The notes beneath the pieces are model-generated. The model saw only the letters and a program-made list of their open reading frames with translations. It ran no database searches and was not told the DNA's origin. Below are positions 24,797 through 33,636 of a stretch of DNA of 64,000 nt, in pieces (position 1 is the first letter of the stretch; each line of letters opens with the position of its first letter). Both the position numbers and the translations under genes were made by a program. The DNA comes from JAVVHH01 sp963848035 (GTDB lineage Bacteria > Pseudomonadota > Alphaproteobacteria > Acetobacterales > Acetobacteraceae). The DNA lies in contig CAWKCD010000001.1 in assembly GCA_963848035.1 (NCBI GenBank), forward strand, positions 1,364,001-1,428,000, read 5' to 3'.

Positions 24797-26109
24797 AGCG
24801 CGGCGGCGGCGCGGGCGTGGCGTTGCATGAGGGCGGGCAGGTCTAGGCCGGGGATTTCGCCGTTTTCGACCACCCAGCACCCGGCCACCATGACGCGGTC
24901 GGCGCGGGTGGCGCCGCAGAGGACGAGGGCGGCGAGGGGGTCGCCGGCACCGGAGAAGCGGAGTTCATCGAGCGTGTAGAATGCGAGGTCGGCGGCCGCG
25001 CCGGGTTCGATGCGGCCGAGTTCGGGTCGGCCGAGGCAATCGGCGGAGCCGGAGGTGGCCCAGCGCAGGGCGTCGCGATGGCTAACGGCGGTGCCGTTCA
25101 GGCCGCGCTGGAGCAGGAAGGCGGCGCGGACTTCCTGGATCAGGTTCGAGCCGTCGTTGGAGGCGGAGCCGTCGACGCCGAGGCCGACCGAGACGCCGGC
25201 GGCTTCAAGCGCGCAGACGCGGCAGGCGCCGGAGGCGAGGAGCTGGTTGCTGCAGGGGCAGTGGGTGACGCCGACGCGGGCGCGGGCGAGGCGGGAAATG
25301 TCGGCGTCGCTGAAGTGGATGCCGTGGGCGAGCCAGGTTCGGGGGCGGAGCCAACCGCAGTCTTCGAGGTAGTCGAGAGGGGAGCAACCGAAGCGGTCGC
25401 GGCAAAAGGCGGCTTCGTCCTGGGTTTCGGCGAGGTGCGTGTGCAGGAGGGTGCCGGTGCGTTCGGCCAGGGCGGCGGTCTCGCGCATGAGCGCCGTGGT
25501 GACGGAGAAGGGTGAGCAGGGGGCCAGGGCGATCTGGAGCATGGCGTGCGGCGCCGGGTCGTGGAGGCGGGCGATGAGACGTTCGCTATCGGCCAGGATG
25601 GTGTCGCGGTCTTGGACGACGCTATCGGGCGGGAGGCCGCCGTCGCGCTGGGAGAGATCCATCGAGCCGCGGGTGAGGATGGCGCGGATGCCGAGGCGGG
25701 TCGCGGCCTGGGCTTCGATGTCGATGGCGTGTTCGAGGCCGGGGGGAAAGACGTAGTGGTGGTCGGTCGTGGTGGTGCAGCCGGAGAGCAGGAGTTCGGC
25801 CATGGCAACGGTCGCGGCGACGTCGAGCGCTTCGGGAGTGAGGCGGGCCCAGACGGGGTAGAGCGCCTGGAGCCAGCCGAACAGGGGCCGGTCGAGGGCG
25901 GCGGGGTGGCAGCGGGTGAGGGTTTGGTAAAAGTGGTGATGGGTGTTGATCAGGCCGGGAAGGACGACGTGGCGGGAGGCGTCGAACGTATCGGTGGGAA
26001 TGCTGGGCACCGTGGTGACGAGTTCCAGGATGCGGCCGTCTTGGACGACGATCCCGGCGGGGGCCTCGTCGGCGAGGATGGCAAGAGGGTTGCGGATCCA
26101 GAGGGGCAT
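24793..26109 (-). CDS. 8-oxoguanine / guanine deaminase family amidohydrolase
   Basis: This 438-residue metal-dependent amidohydrolase (COG0402) contains HHH in VLPGLINTHHHFYQTLTR, HTHLAET, HGIHFSD and GLGVDGSASND, which together form the zinc site. This pattern matches 8-oxoguanine deaminase and related guanine deaminases. It converges on urate oxidase, the stops overlapping by 3 nt. ATG 26109 is preferred because further upstream the frame covers the divergent paaA promoter region. The likely reaction is deamination of guanine or 8-oxoguanine to xanthine or urate, feeding the adjacent uricase. Confidence 0.87.
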   Translation of the reverse strand: MPLWIRNPLAILADEAPAGIVVQDGRILELVTTVPSIPTDTFDASRHVVLPGLINTHHHFYQTLTRCHPAALDRPLFGWLQALYPVWARLTPEALDVAATVAMAELLLSGCTTTTDHHYVFPPGLEHAIDIEAQAATRLGIRAILTRGSMDLSQRDGGLPPDSVVQDRDTILADSERLIARLHDPAPHAMLQIALAPCSPFSVTTALMRETAALAERTGTLLHTHLAETQDEAAFCRDRFGCSPLDYLEDCGWLRPRTWLAHGIHFSDADISRLARARVGVTHCPCSNQLLASGACRVCALEAAGVSVGLGVDGSASNDGSNLIQEVRAAFLLQRGLNGTAVSHRDALRWATSGSADCLGRPELGRIEPGAAADLAFYTLDELRFSGAGDPLAALVLCGATRADRVMVAGCWVVENGEIPGLDLPALMQRHARAAAAL

Positions 26110-26197
26110 GGCCTTCGCGGGTCGGTGGAAAGGCCACGCTATCGAAGAATGGCGGGGACGGACTACATTAGAGAGGATTGGGGAGGGGTACGGCCAG

Positions 26198-27175
26198 ATG
26201 TATACCCAGGCACTGAATGCCCGTGACACGGCTCCGACGGAGCTCGAGGACGCCGACCGGACAGCGCAATTCGAGGCGCGGGTGGCGGCCGAAGAGCGGA
26301 TAGAGGCGAATGACTGGATGCCCGCGGCCTACCGGCGGACGCTGACGCGGCAGATCAGCCAGCATGCGCATTCCGAGATCGTGGGGATGCTGCCGGAGGG
26401 CAATTGGCTGACGCGGGCGCCGTCGCTGCGGCGCAAGGCGGCGCTTTTGGCCAAGGTGCAGGACGAGGGCGGGCACGGCCTATATCTGTATGCCGCGGCG
26501 GAGACGCTGGGCGTGTCGCGGGAGGAGCTGGTCGACCAGCTTCTGGCGGGGCGGGCGAAGTACAGCTCGATTTTCAACTATCCGACGCTGAGCTGGGCCG
26601 ATATCGGGGCGATCGGCTGGCTGGTCGACGGCGCCGCGATCATGAACCAGATCCCGCTTTGCCGATGCTCCTATGGGCCGTACGCGCGGGCGATGATCCG
26701 AGTGTGCAAGGAGGAGAGTTTCCATCAGCGGCAGGGGTTCGAGATCATGCTGACGCTGAGCCGCGGCACAGACGAGCAAAAGGCGATGGCGCAGGATGCG
26801 CTGAACCGGTGGTGGTGGCCGTGCCTGATGATGTTCGGGCCGCCGGACGGGGAAAGCCAACACAGCGATCAGTCGACCCGGTGGAAGATCAAGCGGTTCA
26901 GCAACGACGAGCTGCGGCAGAAATTCGTCGATGCGACGGTCCCGCAGGCGCACCATCTCGGTCTCGAGATACCTGACCCGGCGCTGCGCTTCGAGGACGG
27001 GCACTGGGTCTACGGCGCGATCGACTGGGAAGAGTTCAAGCAGGTGCTGGCCGGGAACGGGCCCTGCAACCGCGAGCGGCTGGCGGCGCGGCGGAAGGCG
27101 CACGAGGAGGGCGCCTGGGTGCGGGAGGCAGCGGCGGCGCATGCAGCGAAGCGGCGGCAAAAGGCGGCGGCGTGA
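26198..27175 (+). CDS. paaA: Phenylacetyl-CoA epoxidase catalytic subunit PaaA
   Basis: PaaA is the di-iron oxygenase subunit that epoxidises the aromatic ring of phenylacetyl-CoA. The 325-residue protein has the bacterial multicomponent monooxygenase-like carboxylate/histidine signature (LAKVQDEGGHGLYLYAAAE and CKEESFHQRQG, the two ExxH-type iron ligands). GGGGAGGGG precedes ATG 26198. The 88-nt gap to the divergent deaminase must hold both promoters. It is the first of five closely packed genes. Confidence 0.96.
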   Translation: MYTQALNARDTAPTELEDADRTAQFEARVAAEERIEANDWMPAAYRRTLTRQISQHAHSEIVGMLPEGNWLTRAPSLRRKAALLAKVQDEGGHGLYLYAAAETLGVSREELVDQLLAGRAKYSSIFNYPTLSWADIGAIGWLVDGAAIMNQIPLCRCSYGPYARAMIRVCKEESFHQRQGFEIMLTLSRGTDEQKAMAQDALNRWWWPCLMMFGPPDGESQHSDQSTRWKIKRFSNDELRQKFVDATVPQAHHLGLEIPDPALRFEDGHWVYGAIDWEEFKQVLAGNGPCNRERLAARRKAHEEGAWVREAAAAHAAKRRQKAAA

Positions 27176-27462
27176 TGGCGACGCCGAACACGCCGATCTG
27201 GGAGGTGTTCATCCGCAGCCGCAACGGGTTGGCGCATAAGCATGTCGGCTCGCTGCACGCGGCCGACGCCGAGATGGCGCTGCAAGCGGCGCGGGACGTC
27301 TACACGCGGCGGGGTGAGGGGCTTTCGATTTGGGTCGTGCCGTCAACCGCAATCGTCGCGAGCGACCCGGCCGACAAAGCCATGCTGTTCGAGCCGGCCG
27401 CCGACAAGATCTACCGGCACCCGACCTTCTACGAAGTGCCGGACGAAATCGGCCACATGTGA
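27175..27462 (+). CDS. paaB: Phenylacetyl-CoA epoxidase subunit PaaB
   Basis: PaaB is a small bridging subunit needed to assemble the PaaABCE complex. The 95-residue protein matches the family from end to end: PIWEVFIRSRNGLAHKHVGS, then DAEMALQAARDVYTRRGEG and SIWVVPSTAI. ATG 27175 shares its A with the paaA TGA; a GTG one codon earlier (27172) is also possible. Its own stop overlaps paaC by one base. Confidence 0.95.
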   Translation: MATPNTPIWEVFIRSRNGLAHKHVGSLHAADAEMALQAARDVYTRRGEGLSIWVVPSTAIVASDPADKAMLFEPAADKIYRHPTFYEVPDEIGHM

Positions 27463-28238
27463 TGACGACGACGTCCATCCGCGTCGCCGAGAGCGCGACG
27501 GTGCTCTACGTGCTGCGGCGGGCCGACGATGCGCTGATCCTCGGTCATCGCCTATCGGAATGGACGGGGCACGCCCCGATGCTCGAGGAGGAGCTGGCGC
27601 TGGCCAATATCGGGCTGGACCTGATCGGACAGGCGCGGTCGCTTTTCGCTTACGCCGGCGCTTGCGAAGGGGCTGGTCACGACGAGGACGATTTCGCTTA
27701 TCTGCGCGATGCGGGGGATTACCGGAATATTCTGCTGGTGGAGCAGCCGAACGGGGATTTCGCTCATACGATCGTCCGGCAGTTCCTCTATTCGGCGTTC
27801 GCGGATCTGTATTGGCGGGCGATGATGCGCTCGGGGGATGCCACGCTCGCGGCAGTCGGCGCGAAGTCGGAGAAAGAGAGCGCATATCATCTGCGGCATG
27901 CGTCGGAGTGGCTGATCCGGCTCGGCGACGGGACGGAGGAGAGCCATCGGCGCTGCTCGGCGGCGGTCGAGGCGCTGTGGCCGTTCACGGGCGAGATGTT
28001 CGAGGCGGATGCGGCGGAGCAGGGGCTGGTCGCCGAGGGGATCGCGACGGATCTGGAGGCGCTTCGGCCGGGTTGGGAGGCGACCGTGGCGCGCGTGTTC
28101 GCGGCGGCGACGCTGACGCGGCCGGGTGAGGCGTGGATGCAGCGCGGGGGACGCTCGGGGCGGCATAGCGAGCATCTCGGGCATTTGTTGAGCGAGATGC
28201 AGCATCTGCAGCGGAGCTACCCCGGGGCGCAGTGGTGA
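27462..28238 (+). CDS. paaC: Phenylacetyl-CoA epoxidase structural subunit PaaC
   Basis: PaaC is the non-catalytic ferritin-like partner of PaaA. The 258-residue helical protein contains RLSEWTGHAPMLEEELALANIGLDLIGQ, followed by GDFAHTIVRQFLYSAF and EKESAYHLRHASEW, the usual PaaC markers. The start is ATG 27462, overlapping the paaB stop. The end overlaps paaD by several bases, so stoichiometric translation is expected. Confidence 0.95.
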   Translation: MTTTSIRVAESATVLYVLRRADDALILGHRLSEWTGHAPMLEEELALANIGLDLIGQARSLFAYAGACEGAGHDEDDFAYLRDAGDYRNILLVEQPNGDFAHTIVRQFLYSAFADLYWRAMMRSGDATLAAVGAKSEKESAYHLRHASEWLIRLGDGTEESHRRCSAAVEALWPFTGEMFEADAAEQGLVAEGIATDLEALRPGWEATVARVFAAATLTRPGEAWMQRGGRSGRHSEHLGHLLSEMQHLQRSYPGAQW

Positions 28239-28720
28239 TCGACATCGGCGCGCGGGCTTGGGCGGCGGCGGCGGCGGTGGTGGATCCGGAAATCCCGGTG
28301 CTGACGATCGCGGATCTGGGCGTGCTGCGCGATGTGACGGTGGACGAGGCAGGACGGGTGGAGGTGGCGATCACGCCGACCTATTCCGGGTGCCCGGCGA
28401 TGAACATGATTGCGCTCGAGATCGAGATGGCGCTGGCGCGCGCCGGGCTGGAGGGCGCGCGGGTGCGGACCGTGCTGTCGCCGGCGTGGACGACCGATTG
28501 GATGTCGCAGGAAGGGCGGCGCAAGCTGCGCGAATACGGGATCGCGCCGCCGCCGCCGGGTGCGGGCCGGGGCGCGCTGTTCGGGACGGAGATCGTCGCG
28601 TGCCCGCGATGCGGGTCCGGGGAGACGGAGGTGTTGTCGGAGTTCGGGTCGACATCCTGCAAGTCGCTGTGGCGCTGCCTCGCCTGCCGGGAGCCGTTCG
28701 ACACGTTCAAATGCCACTGA
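28232..28720 (+). CDS. paaD: Phenylacetate degradation protein PaaD (DUF59/iron-sulfur assembly type)
   Basis: PaaD is required for activity of the epoxidase in vivo and is thought to help mature its metal clusters. The MIP18/DUF59 domain is visible (DPEIPVLTIADLGVLRDV, TPTYSGCPAMNMI). The C-terminus carries a zinc-ribbon-like pair (ACPRCGSGETEVL and RCLACREPFDTFKCH). The start is GTG 28232 or 28235, both overlapping paaC. It overlaps paaE by 10 nt. Length is about 162 residues, normal for the family. Confidence 0.94.
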   Translation: MVIDIGARAWAAAAAVVDPEIPVLTIADLGVLRDVTVDEAGRVEVAITPTYSGCPAMNMIALEIEMALARAGLEGARVRTVLSPAWTTDWMSQEGRRKLREYGIAPPPPGAGRGALFGTEIVACPRCGSGETEVLSEFGSTSCKSLWRCLACREPFDTFKCH

Positions 28721-29799
28721 CCGACACGGCGCCACGGTTCCATTGGCTGGAAGTCGCGGAGGCGCGGCGGGAAACGGCGGACGCGATCTCGGTCACGTTC
28801 GTGATCCCCGAGGCGCTGAAACGGCATTTCGCGTTCAGGGCCGGACAGTATCTGACGTTGCGGACGACACTGGCCGGCGAAGAAGTGCGGCGGTCGTATT
28901 CGATTTGCTCCGGTGTCGATGATGGCGAGATCCGGATCGCGATCAAGCGGGTGGAGCGCGGCGTTTTCTCGGTCTGGGCGCAGGATGCGCTGAGCCCAGG
29001 CGTCCGGGTCGAGGTGATGACGCCGACGGGCCGGTTCGGGGTGCCGGCTTTGGGCGCGGCGGGGCGGGTGCATGTCGGGTTCGCCGCCGGGTCGGGGATC
29101 ACGCCGGTGCTGTCGATCATGAAGACGGTGCTGGCGCGGGAGGCGGGAAGCCGGTTCTTCCTGTTCTACGGCAGCCGGGCGACCGGGGAGATCCTGTTCC
29201 GCGGGGCGTTGGAGGATCTGAAGGATCGTTACTTGGGCCGGATGTCGGTGTTCCATGTGCTGTCACAGGAGCGGCAGGATGTGGCGGTGCTGAATGGGCG
29301 GCTCGACCAGGAGAAGCTGGCGCTGCTGCTGGATCGGATGCTGGGCGGGGTCGAGGTCGATGCGGCCTATGTGTGCGGGCCGTTCGGGATGATCGACGCG
29401 GTGGAGGCGGCGCTGGCGGGGCGCGGGGTGCCGGCGGAGCGGGTCCATGTGGAGCGGTTCAATTCGGCGCTGAGTGGCCGGCCGCGGGCGCGGGCGGTGG
29501 TGCGGGCGGACGCGCCGGCGCATGCGACGGCGTCGATCATTCTGGACGGGACGCGGACGGAGGTGCCCGTGGCCGAGGGCGAGGCCGTCCTGGACGCGGC
29601 GTTGCGGGCGGGGCTGGATCTGCCGTTCTCGTGCAAGGGCGGGATGTGCAGCACGTGCCGGGCGAAGCTGGTCGAGGGGTCGGCGGAGATGACGGTGAAT
29701 TATTCGCTGGAGCCTTGGGAGATGCGGGCGGGGTTCGTGCTGACGTGCCAGGCGCGGCCGACGAGTGCGCGCGTGGTGGTGGATTACGATCAGCAATAG
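28711..29799 (+). CDS. paaE: Phenylacetyl-CoA epoxidase reductase PaaE
   Basis: PaaE passes electrons from NADPH through FAD and a [2Fe-2S] cluster to PaaA. The 362-residue protein has an FAD domain (RRSYSICSG), a nucleotide-binding domain (AAGSGITPVLSIM, YVCGPFGMIDAV) and a C-terminal plant-type ferredoxin domain (CKGGMCSTCRAKL with a distal cysteine in LTCQARP). It ends the paa unit; a strong hairpin begins at its stop codon. No paaG, paaZ, paaF, paaH, paaJ, paaK or paaX/R regulator is present in this window. Confidence 0.95.
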   Translation: MPLTDTAPRFHWLEVAEARRETADAISVTFVIPEALKRHFAFRAGQYLTLRTTLAGEEVRRSYSICSGVDDGEIRIAIKRVERGVFSVWAQDALSPGVRVEVMTPTGRFGVPALGAAGRVHVGFAAGSGITPVLSIMKTVLAREAGSRFFLFYGSRATGEILFRGALEDLKDRYLGRMSVFHVLSQERQDVAVLNGRLDQEKLALLLDRMLGGVEVDAAYVCGPFGMIDAVEAALAGRGVPAERVHVERFNSALSGRPRARAVVRADAPAHATASIILDGTRTEVPVAEGEAVLDAALRAGLDLPFSCKGGMCSTCRAKLVEGSAEMTVNYSLEPWEMRAGFVLTCQARPTSARVVVDYDQQ

Positions 29800-29826
29800 G
29801 GCGGCAAGGGAGGGCTCTTGCCGCCC
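29799..29826 (+). terminator. Terminator-like hairpin after paaE
   Basis: GGGCGGCAAG (29799-29808) pairs perfectly with CTTGCCGCCC (29817-29826) over an 8-nt loop. It lies between paaE and the convergent phosphoesterase gene. The downstream sequence is only mildly T-rich (TGATTGGTGTG). As a symmetrical stem between convergent genes it may serve both directions. Confidence 0.65.
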
Positions 29827-29840
29827 TGATTGGTGTGAGG

Positions 29841-31187
29841 TCAGCCGTTGGCCGCCAGAGTGTGGGACTTGATGTCTATCGTTACTAGGTCGTAGCGGGA
29901 TTGCAGGAGGCCGCGGTCGCTGACCTGGTGGTACGCGATCCGTAGCGTCTTCGTATCGACGCTGATGCGCAGATAGCCGTAGTTGGTGTCATCGTATTTC
30001 GCCAGCAGCAGGCCCTTCGACGGCACCGCCGGCTTGTTCTCGAGCCAGTGCACGTCGGTGCCGTTCTCCGGCTCTGCCGCCGGGTGGCCGCGGGTGCTGC
30101 GGACCAGCGGATTGACCCCGTGGCCGCCATTGCCGCAGACCACGAACGGGACTTGGCGCTCGCTGCCGTGGAAGTCGATCGTGCGGGTATAGCGCTGGTA
30201 GCAATGGGCGTGCGCCGAGAGCCACGCGTGCGGGTAGACGCCGATCTCGCTGCAGATCTTGTCGACTTCGCGCAGCATGTCGCTGCTGCTGCCGTGGTTG
30301 CCGCCGGCGCTCTGCAGGTCGGCCGGGGGTGAGTAGACGAAGGGCGGGTGGTGCGTCGCGAACAGGACGGCGCCGGCGTAGTTCTCGTCCTTGATCTTCT
30401 TGAGCTGGGCGCGGAGGAAGTCGAGCTGGAAATCCGGGATATTCGGCCAGTGGCCGCCTTGGCTCGAGATCGCGCCCGGGTCCTCGAGCGCGTTGCTGAA
30501 CAAGCCGATGACGCGCACGAACGGCGCATCGAAGGCGAAATAGACGCCCGGCTGCGTCATCGCGGTCCGGTGCAGCGAGCCGGCTTCTGGCGGGACGCCG
30601 AGCGTTTCGGCGCAGAAGTTACGCGCGAAGGTGGTCAGCGGCTCCTGGCCCTGGGCCGTGCCGGGGACGACGAAGAAGTCGTGGTTGCCGGGGATGGCGA
30701 CGATCGGCGCGGGGTAGGCGCGGTAGGGTTCGTAGAACTGGTCGTAGTAGTATGTCGATTCGCCGAAGTTGTAGACCACGTCACCCAGGTGGAAGAAGAA
30801 GGCCGGGCGGTTGCTGACTTCGTTCGAGTGGGCGTCGGTCGTGATCTGGTCCGCGACGCGCTGCTCGTCGCGGTATTTGCGGACATCGGCAGCACCGGTG
30901 TCGCCGACGGCGTGGAACACGATGCGGCCGGATTGCTTGATCATGTCGGCAACGGACTTGCCGGTGGGGCCGTAGGCGTCGGCCATGCTGAACAGCGCGT
31001 CGTCGGCGGTGCGAGATTTGGGGAAGCCGACCGTCTGGCTCTTCAGCAGCTCTTCGATCTGCGCGTAGACCGCGTTGTCGGAGCCATGTCCCTTCAGGAA
31101 CGTGCGGGCATCCGGCGTCGAGACCGGCTCGGCGAAGATCGGGTGCTGCAGGGCTGGCGCGGCGGGCGGTTTGCTATGATGCGACAT
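29841..31187 (-). CDS. Calcineurin-like metallophosphoesterase
   Basis: This 448-residue protein has the five metallophosphoesterase blocks: AVGDTG, FHLGDVVYNFG, IPGNHDFFV, ATHHPPF and SAHAHCYQR. These bind two metals and hydrolyse phosphate esters. There is no signal peptide (the start MSHHSKPPAAPALQHP is polar), suggesting a cytoplasmic location. The start is ATG 31187; a TTG one codon earlier is less likely. The substrate is not predictable; relatives include purple-acid-phosphatase-like and nucleotide phosphodiesterases. It stands alone between terminators. Confidence 0.85.
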   Translation of the reverse strand: MSHHSKPPAAPALQHPIFAEPVSTPDARTFLKGHGSDNAVYAQIEELLKSQTVGFPKSRTADDALFSMADAYGPTGKSVADMIKQSGRIVFHAVGDTGAADVRKYRDEQRVADQITTDAHSNEVSNRPAFFFHLGDVVYNFGESTYYYDQFYEPYRAYPAPIVAIPGNHDFFVVPGTAQGQEPLTTFARNFCAETLGVPPEAGSLHRTAMTQPGVYFAFDAPFVRVIGLFSNALEDPGAISSQGGHWPNIPDFQLDFLRAQLKKIKDENYAGAVLFATHHPPFVYSPPADLQSAGGNHGSSSDMLREVDKICSEIGVYPHAWLSAHAHCYQRYTRTIDFHGSERQVPFVVCGNGGHGVNPLVRSTRGHPAAEPENGTDVHWLENKPAVPSKGLLLAKYDDTNYGYLRISVDTKTLRIAYHQVSDRGLLQSRYDLVTIDIKSHTLAANG

Positions 31188-31254
31188 CAATTCGACCTTT
31201 TGTCGGACCCGCAGCAGGTAGACTTATCGCCGGACGGTTTCCAGGGGTGGACCG

Positions 31255-32145
31255 TTACAAATTCGAGACGGCGTCGGCGAAGGTCAGGCCGGTGAGCTGC
31301 TCAGAGATCGTCCATAGCCGTTCGGCGGTGGCCTGGTCGGTCGCTTGCGGCATGACTTTGGCTGGCGCGACCGGGCCGCGGGTCTCGCCGAAATTGGCGG
31401 GGCCGTAGTAGCCGCCGGGAATCGCGGCGGGGTCGAGGGCGGCATAGAGGGTGGGCTTGGCGCCGTCCGCGGCGGATTGGGCGAGCAGGCCGAACGCCGT
31501 GCTCGCTACGCTGGCCAGGAGGCCGGCGCCCATGCCGTTCTGGACGATGCGTGTCGCGCTCCATCCGGGATGGGCGGCAATGCTGACGAGGTCGAGCTCG
31601 CGCTCCCTCGCGCGGCGCTGCAGTTCGCGGGCGAAGATCAGCATGGCGAGCTTGCTCTGCGCGTAGGCCCGGAAAGGCACGTAATTCCGCTCGCTCTGCA
31701 GATCGTCGAACATGATGCGGCCGCGGCGGTGGGCGAGGCTGCTGACGTCGACGACGCGGGCGCCGCCGGCCTCGAGCAGCGCGGGCAGCAGGCGCAACGT
31801 GAGGGCGAAATGGCCGAGATAGTTGATGCCGAGTTGCGCCTCGAAGCCATCTTGGGTCTGGCGGCGATGCGGATAGGCCATCACCCCAGCATTGTTGACG
31901 AGCAGGCCGAGCGGGCCGGTCCAGTCGCGGGCGAAGGCGGCGACCGCGTCGAGGCTGCCGACGTCCAGCAGGCGGAACTCGGCCTGCGCCGCCGGCAGCG
32001 CGGCCTGCAAGCGGGAGAGGGCCGCCTGCCCCCGCCCGGCGTCGCGTCCGGTCAGGAAGACATGAAGCCCGGCACGGGCCAGGCCGAGCGCTGTCTCGTA
32101 GCCGATGCCGCCGGTCGCGCCGGTGACGATCGCGGTCTTGGCCAC
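31255..32145 (-). CDS. Short-chain dehydrogenase/reductase (retinol-dehydrogenase-like)
   Basis: This 296-residue SDR has the nucleotide-binding GATGGIGYETA at residues 8-18, NNAGVMAYP, and the active-site tyrosine-lysine pair in AYAQSKLAML. The arrangement resembles WW-domain oxidoreductase/retinol dehydrogenase-type SDRs, so a lipophilic alcohol or ketone may be the substrate. The start is GTG 32145, two nt after the eipB stop, so the two genes are co-transcribed. Function is otherwise unknown. Confidence 0.85.
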   Translation of the reverse strand: MAKTAIVTGATGGIGYETALGLARAGLHVFLTGRDAGRGQAALSRLQAALPAAQAEFRLLDVGSLDAVAAFARDWTGPLGLLVNNAGVMAYPHRRQTQDGFEAQLGINYLGHFALTLRLLPALLEAGGARVVDVSSLAHRRGRIMFDDLQSERNYVPFRAYAQSKLAMLIFARELQRRARERELDLVSIAAHPGWSATRIVQNGMGAGLLASVASTAFGLLAQSAADGAKPTLYAALDPAAIPGGYYGPANFGETRGPVAPAKVMPQATDQATAERLWTISEQLTGLTFADAVSNL

Positions 32146-32147
32146 GC

Positions 32148-32957
32148 TCAGCAGTGCGGCGGCGGCGTGAGCGTGAACTCGCCGAGATGGCCGCTCATGA
32201 CGAAATCGGTGAAGTCCATGTGCAGGTCGTCGGCGACACCGTTGGCGAAGTAGGTCATGCCCACCTCGTAGTCGGGGACGCCGGCCAGCTTGTCGGGCGA
32301 GGGCTTGGCGGTGCGGTCGAAGAACGAGACGTGGACCTTGCCGCTCTCGAGCTTGGCGAGATCGGGGAATTCCGATTTCACCGTAGGGCCCCAGTTGCTC
32401 ATGACGACGAAGCTGTCCTGCGCGCCGTGGTCGCCGGTGCCGTCGAAGATCGGCACGTTGATGAACTTCTTGCCGTCCTGCGCGCCGGCGATGATCGCCT
32501 CGGTATGGCGCATCGGGAACAACGTGGCGGCTGGGAGCCGGACGTCCTTTTCCTCGGGAACGGTATAATGCACCGAGCCGCCCTGCCCGTCGGCCTGCAG
32601 CGTGGCGCTGCCCTCGACCTGTTCGGTGATGGCGGTGTCGGTGGTCTGGCGCATGCGGAAGCGCATGCTGAGGCCGTCCTTGCTCTCCCAGGTGGCGTAG
32701 TCGGAGACGAGCTGGATGTCCTGGCCGTCACGGTTCGTCAGCGTCATGGACAAGCGCTGGCGCGAGGCCCAGCCATCACAGGCGTCGGTCACTTCATAGG
32801 CCATGGTACCGGTGGCCGCGCCGACGTCGCCGCCGCGGACGGTCTCGAGTGTGAGATTGTAGAGGGCGCGGTGTGCGGCCATCGGGACGCGCTCGGCGGC
32901 AAGGACGGGGGTGGCGGCGAACAGCGCCAAGGTGGCCATGAGGGGGCTGAGGCGCAT
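32148..32957 (-). CDS. eipB: Cell envelope integrity protein EipB (DUF1849)
   Basis: EipB is a periplasmic beta-spiral protein conserved in alphaproteobacteria that supports envelope integrity. This 269-residue homologue has a signal peptide (MRLSPLMATLALFAATPVLA, cleavage after A20) and the family start AHRALYNLTLE. It also has MAYEVTDACDGWASRQRL with the conserved cysteine, whose disulfide partner is probably the C-terminal cysteine (PPPHC). Its stop lies next to the SDR start. This gene is one of the better taxonomic markers in the window. Confidence 0.9.
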   Translation of the reverse strand: MRLSPLMATLALFAATPVLAAERVPMAAHRALYNLTLETVRGGDVGAATGTMAYEVTDACDGWASRQRLSMTLTNRDGQDIQLVSDYATWESKDGLSMRFRMRQTTDTAITEQVEGSATLQADGQGGSVHYTVPEEKDVRLPAATLFPMRHTEAIIAGAQDGKKFINVPIFDGTGDHGAQDSFVVMSNWGPTVKSEFPDLAKLESGKVHVSFFDRTAKPSPDKLAGVPDYEVGMTYFANGVADDLHMDFTDFVMSGHLGEFTLTPPPHC

Positions 32958-33066
32958 TCGCGTGTCTCTCCAACGACGTGACGACCGACATAGGCTTGAG
33001 TGGGCGGCTGCGCCAGGGTCGATGCCGCGGCTTTGCGCGTCGCAGCAATCGACTTAAGTTGCGGCC

Positions 33067-33633
33067 ATGACCCCGATCGACAACCTCCTGACGCGCGCTT
33101 CCATCTCCGAACTGGCCGAGCCGGCGCCCTCGGGTGAGGACCTGGACCTCATCCTGCAAGCGGGATTGCGGGCGCCCGACCACGGCAAGTTGCGGCCTTG
33201 GCGGTTCGTGCTGATCCGCGGCGCGGCGCGGGCGGCGTGGGCGGAGGCGATCGTGACGGCGCTGCTGGCGCGCGAGCCGGACGCACCGCAGGCGGCGATC
33301 GACAAGCAGCGCAACCGGGTGCTGAACGCGCCGCTGATCATCGCGCTGGGGGCGAAGCTGCGGCCGGGTCACAAGATCCCGGAAATCGAGCAGATGCTCA
33401 GCGTGGGCGCGGCGACCATGAACATGCTCAACGCGCTGCATGCGCTGGGCTATGGCGGCGTGTGGCTTACCGGAGCGAACTCGTTCGACCCGGCCGTGGT
33501 CAAGGCGCTCGGGCTCGACGAGACCGACAAGCTGGCCGGGTTCCTGTTCGTGGGCACGCCGAAATCCGCGCCGCTCGCGACCCGGCGGCCGACCTTGGCC
33601 GATCACGTGGTCGAGTGGCAACCGAGCGCGTGA
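33067..33633 (+). CDS. Nitroreductase-family protein (YdjA-like)
   Basis: This 188-residue FMN-dependent nitroreductase fold protein has the FMN-binding LRAPDHGKLRPWRFV of YdjA-type enzymes, GAATMNMLNALHALGYGGVWLTG in the middle, and a C-terminal FVGTPK. It could reduce nitro or quinone groups with NAD(P)H, but the physiological substrate is unknown. The start is ATG 33067. It converges with purC, three nt apart. Confidence 0.88.
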   Translation: MTPIDNLLTRASISELAEPAPSGEDLDLILQAGLRAPDHGKLRPWRFVLIRGAARAAWAEAIVTALLAREPDAPQAAIDKQRNRVLNAPLIIALGAKLRPGHKIPEIEQMLSVGAATMNMLNALHALGYGGVWLTGANSFDPAVVKALGLDETDKLAGFLFVGTPKSAPLATRRPTLADHVVEWQPSA

Positions 33634-33636
33634 ACG

